Source: Chlamydomonas sphaeroides (lineage: Eukaryota; Chlorophyta; Chlorophyceae; Chlamydomonadales; Chlamydomonadaceae). Taken from it: a DNA stretch of 64,000 nt. The translations under genes were made by a program, and so were the position numbers. The stretch spans positions 1-64,000 of the forward strand of contig BDDC01000334.1 of assembly GCA_001662425.1 (NCBI GenBank). The letters run 5' to 3'. A model generated the notes under the pieces. It ran no database searches, was not told the DNA's origin, and saw only the letters and a program-made list of their open reading frames with translations. Of this stretch, positions 55,037 to 64,000 are shown piece after piece (the first letter of the stretch is position 1; each line of letters opens with the position of its first letter).

Positions 55037-56941
55037 ATGACAGGGTCCCACGACGGGGCTCGGGATGAGAGGGTGCCGTTGGGTGAGAGGGCGTGGGCGC
55101 TCGGACGTTTGCGGTGTAGACGGCTAATGTGCGGCGTTAGGGCGGAAACGATGTTTCTTCCTTTAAATTTGATTATTGGACTAGCAGCACTGGACATCAG
55201 AGCCCGTGTACGGCCCGGAGCCCCCGCACGGTCCTGAGCGTGCAGGGACTGGCCGCATCGGGAATGGGGATGGGTGGCGCTGCTGTCGACGCGCGATTGG
55301 TCGGTGCATGGCAGGTTTGCAGCGGGCACGGCCTGTCGGTAGGATGTGCTGTTTTGATTGTGGATGCGAAGGGACGGCAGCGGGGTTGGAGGCCGTTGTA
55401 CACGCGGATGCCCAAGTAAGCTTCGGCCGCGGTGGCCGGGGCCATGTGTTGTTGACGGCGCCAGCAACACCAGGCTCCGTGACCCCGGTGCCTGGAGTCG
55501 GATGAAGGTGGGCAAGGCTTGCGGGTTGGGTGGGAGCAAGCGAGCCGCGGTCCAATGGTTGCGCTCAGTGACCGGGGCGTCGCTGAGGTGGCCAACCCCT
55601 CCGGGCCAGGCGGTGACAGGGGGGATGGTGGGGCATCGATGCATCGAGCCGGCTCGGGAAGCAATAATTATAGAAGGAAGTCGCGAGGGCCGGCGCGTCG
55701 TTCAAGCGTAGTGAACTCGTGGGGGACGTGGTCACGGGGCGGTTGGTGGGACGGTAGCTTCAGTTGTGTTCACAGGCAGTGTGGGACATCGCGGGTTCTT
55801 AGGGACGTGCAGGGACGCGCTATGGGGCCTTGGTCTGTGCACCCATTGGAGGGCACTAGGGCGTCTAGGCCGTCTCATGTGTGCTTGTGTATGAGTGTGC
55901 ACCTGGTCAGCAGCAGCTCATGTGCGGCTTAAGGGCCGGGACCTTGCATATGCAGCACGTGTAGCGCTGCAAAGCTGTATGGACTCTCCGCGGTGGAGGA
56001 GGGGGACTAGCGGCGCCGCCGGTGTTCCAGACGGGGCTCTGCTTCCTCTGCATGCTAGCGACGGCCAGCACCACGACTTGCTGCTTGTGCAGTGCTGACC
56101 CGTGATCTAACTTGCTGTTCGTGCCAGTGCTGACTCGTGAAACTGGCGCATCACCGTTGGCACCGCGACGGCACGCGCGGGCCACTGCCCCACAGGCCGG
56201 CCCTCTGCGCAAGCCTTTTTGATCAACGCTCCCCACCTAGTGCGCCTTCTCCACGCGCACGGCCGGACATCAGGGCGAGGACCCTGGCAGGGGGGACCCC
56301 CCTGGACCTTGGCACGCCCTGGCCAAGCTTTGTTCACTCTCAACAACTCCCCCCTCGCAACAGTAGGCAACAGAGCACCTGCTGTCGCAGACTGGCAGAA
56401 GACATGACATTAAGAGTGTAGCGGCAGACTTGCAGCGCACACCGCTGTGTACCACGGGACACCCCTGATGTGTACACAGTACGGGAATGCCGTACAACCT
56501 GGCGACCCTCCACCCAGCTCCGACATGTGTGCGTCATTTCCATAAACTCTGCTGCTCAAGTCGCTTCAAAGCAGTGCGCTATCGAACGCCAACAAGCAAA
56601 CTTTGTCAACGCAAAAGCACTCTTCAGCTGAAGTCTCGCGGCCACGAAGACGAAGCCCTGCATATAATTCTGTGGCTGCCCCAGGCATAGCCAGAGAGGC
56701 TTGCGCTCGCTTATTAGGTTTGAATTGGAGAACATGGACCTTGGCATAACAGGCGTCAAGCCGGGCTCGCTCAACCCGATCCGGTAAACTGCTTTACACG
56801 TGACACACCGCTTAGCATCGGGCGTGACTTCTGGCCGCGGCACAGCGGCACCTTTCCGCCCACATGCCCCCTCGCCCGCACCGCGTCTCGCACCGCCAGG
56901 GGAACTGGACCCCAGCTGGCCGTAGGAGAGCGCCTGTCGCC
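55037..56941. other. Intergenic DNA between copy 3 and a tentative small gene
   Basis: No gene or RNA recognised. AT-richer sequence at about 56600-56700 includes CATATAATT, roughly 280 bp before the ATG of the next tentative gene. Confidence 0.45.
55508..55547 (+). repeat. 40-bp direct repeat flanking copy 3, right
   Basis: Partner of 52567-52606, in the same orientation, about 470 bp after the copy 3 stop codon. Confidence 0.55.
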
Positions 56942-57536
56942 ATGTGGGAAGTTCGCCATTACGGGAGGAGGTGCGTGCTGCAAGCGCTGCTGTCGCGTCG
57001 AGTCCGCGGGCTGTGCGCACACTCTAGCCCTGCGCACATAATTTCTCCTACCCGCTGCCAACCTGCACGCTCCCTGCAGGTCAGTGGCGGGAGCTGCCAA
57101 CAGCTGAGCAGGTGCGGGGCGCTGACGCATGTTGAAACGCCGTGGGCACGCCAGGCTGCGCAGCGTTGGCCGCCACCCGCTTCAACGCCCGACTCCCCGC
57201 CGTTGCCATCGTGCTGCCCCTTCCGCAAGGCTTGACCCGCCTCACGCAGCCGCCTGTACCAGGGCGTGCACCTCGCCGCTGCGGCTATCGACGCTGAGCA
57301 CCTCCAGCACGTGCCCCCCTTTCTGGCCGAACACGAGGCCGAGCCAGGAGTGCGTACATGACAGTAGCCCATACCCGACCCACATCGCCTCGCCTCGCAT
57401 GACCACACGGCCTGACCCCTCACTCCTTCCTCCTCCTTTCCCGCCGCCCCCTCTCCCCTCCCGGCAGGTGCCCAAGGCGCCCGAGTTCGGCGCCGTCGCG
57501 CCCGATGGCAAGCCCATGGCCAACCCCCCGCGGTAG
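56942..57536 (+). CDS. Tentative small four-exon gene, unrecognised
   Basis: I do not recognise it. Exons 56942-56970, 57085-57111, 57250-57349 and 57468-57536 join in phase to about 74 residues, beginning MWEVRHYGR, then RLYQGVHLAAAAIDAEHL and FLAEHEAEPG, and ending VPKAPEFGAVAPDGKPMA and NPPR before TAG. The last two exons are the best supported: a long polypyrimidine tract precedes CCGGCAG/GTGCCC, and the donor is GTGCGT. The 27-nt second exon is doubtful; another acceptor five bases upstream puts WRELPTAEQ in frame but breaks phase. A TGTAA at 57974-57978 could end the transcript. It may be the 3' end of a larger gene. Confidence 0.35.
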
Positions 57537-58653
57537 CGGCTGCAGCTGAGGCGCAGCCCCGCCGCTGAATAGGTCGCGGCACCGAACCATCAGTCTGCCG
57601 CTGCTGTAGGGGGCCTCGTCTCTCCTGGAGCCCGCGTTGCCGGCACGCTCGTCAACTTGGCTGCCTGCGATTGGGCCGCATTGGTGCTCTCTGTTCTGTG
57701 ATGTGACCAGGGTACCCGGCTTGCAGCGCCGTGGTGGTCAAGCTGGCGGGGGCATCGAATTCAGAGGCCAGGCGGCCCTGACCACTGACCAATCTGAGTC
57801 GGGCCTGCAGCCATGATGGAGCCGGGTAAAACGTTGTGGCGAGGCGGCAAGCCACCCGCCGGTAGCGTCGCATGCAGCCGTTGATGCGTCAGGCTGGCGT
57901 CAAGCTGCGGCGGCAGCAGCGCTAGGGCCCCTGTGCGCTGTAGTGCGCCGACGGCTTTAGTTTGTACTGACGTTGTAAGGATGAATGGGTTCGGACCTTG
58001 CGCCGACGGCTGCGTTCGCACTTTGTAGCGGGGGTGCGCCAGTGAGGCGGGGGCCCGGAAGGTGGCGCCCCGTGTACCGCCAGCCAGCGGCTGCGTCTGG
58101 TGCTGGGCGCTGCTCGAGGAGGAGGTCTACTGTCCAGGGCTCGAGTTGCATGCAAGGGGCGCCTCGGGCTGCGTCCTCAGCAGCGAGGGAGCGGCCGCGG
58201 AGAGGTTGGGACAGCCGGCACCGGCAGCGCGCGGGGCAGCGGTGCTGGGATGGGGTGCTCGGCTCTCGGCATCGCACGACCTTGGTTTCTTCTTCACAAC
58301 CGCCAGCTTGCGAGCACAACGGCGCTGTGCTCACCGCCGCTGCTGCCGTAGGGCACCGCCCCGTCTCCTCCTCCTTTTCCTTCAGCCGCCATCCGCCATC
58401 CGTATCAACATTGAACACACACACACACACGCCGCAACTTGCGCCCAAGCACAGCGCATCTTTCGGCCGCGAGCGCCTCCGTTAGCCGCCCATGCCACCC
58501 GAAACCCGCAACCCCGGTCCCCCGGCGGCCGCACCACGCCGCCAGCTCCGCATCCCTTCCACCACCACCACAGCGTCTGCGGCGCCCCTTCTGCCCCGCG
58601 CCCCTGCCTCCTTCCCACCTCACACCAACACCCCGGCCTCCGCCACACCAGCT
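57537..58653. other. 3' flanks of the small gene and of the SET-like gene
   Basis: No gene seen. It contains TGTAA at 57974-57978 (plus strand) and a CA microsatellite at about 58413-58430. The two flanking genes converge here. Confidence 0.45.
58413..58430. repeat. CA microsatellite
   Basis: An uninterrupted run of about nine CA units. Confidence 0.8.
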
Positions 58654-61600
58654 CTACGCCAGCGCCGGCTCGGCGGGTGCGCCTTTCCGCGCCTCGGCCG
58701 CCAGCGCCTCCGCCTCCGCCGCCACCAGCGCCTCCCGGTACTCGGCCACAAAGTCCACCATGTAGCCCCACACGTACTTTTGCTCCAGCCGGTACGCCAC
58801 AATGCCGCGCAGCCGCGCGTTGGTGACCGCCGCCGGCCCCTCCTCCGGCAGCGTGCCCGCCGCGCCGCCGGCCGCCTTTTCCTCGGGGCTGAGCGGTGGC
58901 AGCGCGGCGGCAATGGCGTCCGAGTCGTCCGCCATGGCGTCGTTAATGGCCTCCCGCGACTCGGGGTCGAGCGCCCGCACCGCCGTGTCCAGAGCGGCGG
59001 CGGTGGGCTCATCGCACGCAATCAGCGCCACCGTCAGCGCCGCCGCGTCGACGGCGCCGCCGTCGGCGGGCGCCAGCGCAGCCGCCAGCTGCGCCGCGGC
59101 GGGGGTGTCGACCGCCGCCACCGTGGCCGCCAGCTGTGCGCGCACGGAGGCGCTGATGGCCGCCAGCCCGACCGAGGCCATGGCGGTCATCGCGGTGGAC
59201 ATGGCCTTTTGGCGGGCCGCCGCCTGCTCGGGCGTGGGCGGCTGCGGTGCCACGTAGGCGGCGTTGGCAAGCAGCGCCTCGTCGTGGGCGGCGGTGGTGG
59301 GGAAGGAGTCCAGGATGGTCCGCAGCTGCTGCAGCAGCGTGTCGGCGGCCGCCAGCTCGCGCGTAATGTCGCGCGCCGAGGCAAACACCTGCGGGCGCGG
59401 AGCGCAGGCGCGCACGGCCACACCGGCAGCGGCAGGCGTTGGGTGCGGCTGGGATGCGGCGGCGCAGCCCTGCTCTGGCCCCCAGCGCCGCGGAGCGCCC
59501 CGCGCTGCACGCCGGCCTGCCTGCCTGCCTGTGGTGCCATGCCCCCTGACCCTAGCTGCCTGCAGCACGTGCCAAACCCAGCGCCATCCCCGCAGCCCCC
59601 AGCCCTTCCCCCGCACCCACCTCGGTCAGCGGCGCGCGCTGCAGCGCCGCCTCCATGGCTCGCAGGTGCTCGCGGCTGTCGGCCGAGCGCGTGGGTATCG
59701 AGTGCCATGCCGCCAGGAGGCGGCGCCACTCGGCACGGCCCTGCGGGAGCGCGGTGCGGCGTCGGCGGGCAAGCGACGGCGGCGGTGGCGCAGCCCCCCC
59801 ATGCACGCCTGCCTCCACCCCATGCCTTCCTCCCCGGCTCGCGCGAGTTGAGCGCTGGGGCGCCACTCACAAAGGTGGCGGTCACTGCACTGCACGCCGT
59901 ACCCTGCAGTGCCTCGCCGCACCGCCACGGCTGCGTTTTTGTGCGGTTCGGAGGTGCGGCGTCTCACCTCAGGCGTGTCGAACTGGTCCTCCCGCACGGG
60001 GTACTCGCTGACGTCGGTCAAGGTGGGGTTGGCCTTCCACTCCTCCCACTCCTGGTACGCCACCGCCACGCCGCGCCCGTTGCCGCCGCGCTGGCGGTCC
60101 AGCGACGCCGCCACCTCCTCCTCGTCGCGCAGGTCGGCCAGCAGCGCATCGCTGTCCTTCTCGTCCAGCTCCTGGAGGGGTCGGGGTTCGGTCGGGGTTG
60201 GGGGTTGCCACGGGTTTCGGCACGGAGGTCGGCCGCGGACCACGGGGTCCGGGGCATATGGGGCTCCCAGGGCCCCCACCGGCACGGTGGGTGAGCGTGT
60301 GGGGGTCCGGTAAGTGTGCGCGTGGCGGGCGATGTGTGGCACTGGGGCGGCGGAGCTGTGCGCCGGAGGCGCGGCATGGCCCTCGCGGCACCCCGTCGCC
60401 CCGCGGCCGCCAGGCAGGGCAGGCTTCCACGCACGTACCTCGGCCAGGCTGTGGACGGTCTCGCGCACCACCAGCTTGGTCCCGGTGCCAGCAATGAGGC
60501 CGGGGCCGTACAGCTTCGGCACCTGCCGGGGTGAGCAAGGTGGGGCCAGGGCGGGGGGCATGCCATGTCTGGTCCGGTCCGGTCCCGCCAACTTGCTAGC
60601 CCCCCGGTCGCACCCCTGCTCCCCCCCGGTCGCACCCCTGCTCCCACACCTCCAGCCTCCACCCACGACAGGCGGCACCGGTGGACCGGCAGAAGGTCCT
60701 GGGCGCTCGGGCAGGCGTGCCGGCCGGGGCCTCGGCACGAACCCAACACCGTCGCCCCTGCTTTTCCTTAGCGCCTGCCCGACCGACCTGCAGCTTGGGC
60801 AGCAGGTCCTGCAGCCGCGGCAGCTGCTCCTCCGCCAGCTTGCCCGCCCGCATCAGCTTCACGTAGTGACGCAGCCCCGGGTCAGCCACCTGCGGTCCGT
60901 ACGGGGCCAGGGAGGGGCCAGGAGGGGCCAGGAGGGGCGTGAGCGGCACGAGGGTGAGGCAGGCGCGAGCACGACCCGCCCGCCGTCTGGCGTACTGGGG
61001 CCAAACGCGGCGGGCCTTGCCCCTGTCACGTTGCCTGCCCCGTCCTTCCCCTGACGACAGAACTCCCAAGACCCGTGCATCCCTGGTCGCCCCGGCGCCG
61101 CGGCCCCTCATCTCCCTCCCCTTTTCCCATGAATGATACAACCCGGACAGCCCTGGCTCTGCCCCGCCCCTGGCCCGGCCCTTGCCGTGTGCCCACTTTT
61201 TAGTAACAGCGAGTAACAACCTTCGCGCGACACGCCCTGGGTGATGGTGGCGCGTTGGTCGCGCGGTGACCGTTGGTCGTTGTGCTGAGCAGACGCGGGT
61301 GCGCCAAGGTGCACCCGTGCGCATGTGCGTGTGTCCCCTTTTCCCCCCTTGCTCACGTTTGCGATGTCGGTGTTGTCGCCCTGCCCCAGCAGCACCTTGA
61401 GCCACGTGTCCTCGTGCGTGTCCTGCAGGGGGTGTGGCGGCGGGCAGGGAGCGCCGCAGGGCCAGGGAGGGCGGGGTGCAGGGGAGCGGTGAGCGGACCG
61501 GCCCAAGCCCGACATGCACAGCCGCCCAACAGCCAGCTACCCGCCCCCACAGCCTCCAGCTCGGGGCGTGCCGTGAGCCAGCCACGCTTCATCTCCCGCC

Positions 61601-63755
61601 ACGGTCCCCACACCCAAACGTACACCTCGGCCGCCGCGCCAACCCCACAACCTCCACGCATGCCTCGTCCTGCGGCTCTCGAAACACACGTGCTCGTCCC
61701 CCGCTTCCCCCTGCTTCGCCCCGCCGTGCGCACCACTTCCGGGTCCAGGTTCTGCATGTCCGAGGCGTTGCCGCCCGGGCAGGTGGGGTAGCCGGTGGGC
61801 ACCATGCCGTACATGCCGTGCATGTCGCCGCTGCTGCCGCTGGCCCAGCCCGCGCCTGGGATGGGCGAGGTGCGTGGGGGCACCACCACCGCCTCGCCCT
61901 TGGACATGGGCCTGAGGAGCGGGCGGGGCAGGCGGGGCGGTGGGGCAGCAGGGGATAGGGAAGGGGAGAGGGAGGTGCAGTGTGGGCACCGTGCGCGCGC
62001 GCTGGCTACAGGCCGTCAGACAAGGACCGCGGGGAAGGGGAGCTGGGAGCGGAGAGGCGCCTGCGCGTGGTGCGATAGGTAGGTTCTGGATGCACAGTAG
62101 CATGGGCATGCGCCATGCGTGTTCCGTTGGCGTTGGTGTCACTCATGCTTCTCCTGCAGCACACGCTTGTCTCCAACCCCAGCCCCGCTCCCACCCGAGC
62201 CCCGCACCGCGCCCTTGCCCGCCCACACGGCGGCGCGAGCCACCGCCCGCCGCCCTGCCTCTTCCCCTCATTCCCCCCTGCCTTTCTTCCATTACCCGCC
62301 CCTCCCCTTTTCTATCCCCTGCTGCCCCACCGCATCGCCGCAATGACGGCGAACTGCTCCGTCATGAGCGGGTCCTCGAACCGCGTGATGGCCAGGGTGC
62401 TGTTGACGCTGTCGTCGTCGGTGGTGTAGGTGCACGGGTCGGCCTGCGCGGCAAAGGGACGGCGGCAGGCGCGGGCGTGGGAGCACGTGGAGAGTGCGCT
62501 CTTGCAGCCCCACCCCCAGCAGGTGGGCCACACACCACTTGCATAACCGCGCCTCGGCTACCCAACTCGGCCCAACCACGACGGCTTGGGCAGGGGCAGC
62601 GGCCGCGGGTTTGGCGGGTGGCCGCTGGCCCCAGGAGCCGGCCTGAGCCCGTGCAGGCGGCCCCGCGGGGCCCCGCGCACGGGCTCACGCGGCCCCCCGC
62701 CGCGACTCCCCAGCCCAGACCTCCCTGCTGCCCGCACACCCCCGGTCGCGGGCCCCCCACCGCTGCTTCCCCCCGTCGCCACGCCACGCCACGCCCCGCC
62801 CCACCTGTGGGAAGAACACCACCTGCTGCCCGTTGATCATAGTCCTGCTCTGCACGTGGCAGTAGGCCCACAGGAAGCGCTCGAAGCTGGGCACCGGGCG
62901 CATGGGCCACTGGAACGGCGGCAGCGGCTCCGGCGCCGGCTCGCCCTTCTCCGCCGCCTCCTCCGCCAGCCGCTGATTGAGCAGCGCCGCCAGCTGCTCC
63001 TCGCGCTCCGCGTTCATGGCAGCCGCCTGCTCCGTCAGGTCGGCGTGGGGGCTCTCCCAGCAGCAGCCGGGGCAGTAGACGCTGTTGGTGAAGTTGTCCC
63101 AGAACGTGCGCAGCGCATCGCGGCGCACGCCTGCGGGGCCGGGGCGGGGGACCGGGTTGCGGCGCAACAAGATGGCGTGGGCGCGCTGGCACGACTGGAA
63201 CCGGCGGCCGCGCCTGCTTGCACGCGCGCATGCGGGCGGCGGCGACGCAGCCTGAGCCCCGCGCGGCGCGTGATCCCGACCGCAGCCGCTGCCCCGCCGC
63301 ACCGATGTGGGTGTAGTGCGGCTGCCACTGCAGCTGCGTCAGCTCCTCGTTGGAGCAGAACTCGGGCTGCGGGCCAGGGGGCCGGGATGGGGCCGGGCCC
63401 GGGGGCCCGGGTTGGGGACGTCGTCAGCCGCACACCCCGCGAGCGCGGAGCCCACTGCGGCGCTGTGCCCGTCACGGCCTTGCTCCCCTGCCCGTCTCGC
63501 GCCATGCAGCATACTCGGCTGCGGCGCTGCTGCACCCAGCCTCGCACCGCACCGCGCCGCACCGCGCCGCGCCGCTGCCTGCCGGGGGTGCACCGCCCAG
63601 CCCTGTCCCGCCCAGGCCCCGGCCCTACGTGCGGCATGTCCTCGGGCGGCTCCAGGCGCTCCATCTCCTGCTTCCAGTAGTCCGACACCATGGGGTTGTC
63701 ATACAGCCACAGCAGCCACAGCGCCAGGCGCGTGTTGCCGTCGGCGCCCTCCAGG
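58654..63755 (-). CDS. SET-like (SETD3/SETD6/Rubisco LSMT-like) protein, 3' part of gene
   Basis: Eleven exons in consistent phase: 63755-63629, 63366-63303, 63130-62805, 62443-62331, 61911-61734, 61422-61357, 60889-60788, 60522-60439, 60171-59968, 59740-59621, 59388-58654; about 706 codons, with the start right of the window. The reading resembles the split SET domain plus substrate-binding domain of lysine/histidine methyltransferases: LALWLLWLYDN, DYWKQEMERL, CSNEELTQLQW, SFERFLWAYCHVQSRTM, VVFFPQADPCTYTT and FAVIAAMRPMSKGEAVVV. In active members the D-x-C-N-H element supports cofactor binding; here it reads DPCTYT. The last 245 codons are Ala/Glu-rich and helical, ending RLEQKYVWGYMVDFVAEYRE and an Ala-rich tail, unlike the usual Rubisco-LSMT C-domain. 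Gene structure is firm; the SET relationship is inferred from pattern only and could be wrong. Confidence 0.6.
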
Positions 63756-64000
63756 CTGGCGGCCGGGGGAGGGCAAGGCCGGCGGGGTGCACGAGGGGCG
63801 TTAGACACTGCGATGCGCGCCGACGCTCGCCCCGGAAGGGCGCGACTGTGCACAATACCGCAGGCCCCAGCACCCAGGCTCGGCTCGCAGCCGACGCTCG
63901 CGGCATGCACAAGCGCTGAGGGGGAAGCACACGGGGTTTCCGGCACACGGCGGTCCCCAGCGAGGCTACATGCGCCAGGTAGGCCGAATGCGCCGCGGGG
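63756..64000 (-). other. Intron and possible further exon of the SET-like gene
   Basis: The next exon must end in phase 2 on the minus strand. A candidate donor CAT/GTAGCC lies near 63967, but the preceding reading is too short to judge. Confidence 0.3.

Noticed and set aside
1..64000. tRNA, rRNA, snRNA genes, CRISPR arrays, transposase or reverse transcriptase genes, viral genes
   Set aside because: No T-arm-like GTTCGA contexts with matching stems, no U6-like start, no spaced repeats, and no polymerase or integrase motifs other than REV3 were seen on reading both strands.

Overview
This is a very GC-rich nuclear window from a eukaryote, most likely a core chlorophyte green alga (Chlamydomonadales/Sphaeropleales type). 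The evidence is: genes cut by many short GC-rich introns with GTGAG/GTGCG donors and CAG acceptors; possible TGTAA polyadenylation signals; long Ala/Pro/Gly/Ser-rich low-complexity coding stretches; a plastid-type lycopene-cyclase-family flavoprotein with an Arg/Ser-rich N-terminus; and a multi-FAS1 secreted protein. I see no operons, Shine-Dalgarno organisation, CRISPR array, rRNA or tRNA. Exon models below were built by hand from splice sites, phase continuity and family conservation, without RNA evidence.

Layout. 1-2191 (+): 3' end of a class III nucleotidyl (adenylate/guanylate) cyclase gene. 4455-7747 (-): a truncated fragment and a nearly full copy, with one in-frame stop, of an F-box-like/ankyrin-like repeat family. 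9139-30547 (-): a 31-exon gene for the DNA polymerase zeta catalytic subunit REV3, predicted at about 4,960 residues because three giant exons encode low-complexity sequence. 30921-31152 (+): a decayed inverted copy of the REV3 3' end beside the REV3 5' end. 31457-33602 (+): an intact second copy of the F-box-like family. 34588-40722 (+): a 19-exon CruP/CruA-type lycopene-cyclase-family gene. 41644-49359 (-): a 21-exon secreted protein with five FAS1 domains, convergent with the previous gene. 49908-50060 (+): a 3'-end fragment of the F-box-like family. 51474-51839: assembly gap. 52928-55036 (+): a third full copy of the family. 56942-57536 (+): a tentative small gene. 58654-63755 (-): the 3' part of a gene encoding a SET-like (SETD3/SETD6/Rubisco LSMT-like) protein whose catalytic Asn-His appears replaced.

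The genes do not form a pathway; this is an ordinary eukaryotic neighbourhood (translesion DNA synthesis, carotenoid metabolism, cell surface, signalling). The recurrent theme is local duplication: five pieces of one F-box-like/ankyrin-like family, an inverted REV3 fragment, an inverted dispersed repeat shared by positions 2762-2927 and 50719-50889, and internal FAS1 module duplication. The strongest points for follow-up are the giant REV3 (with an insertion inside its C-terminal cysteine cluster and one GC-AG intron), the expanding and decaying F-box-like family, and the apparent pseudo-SET protein.
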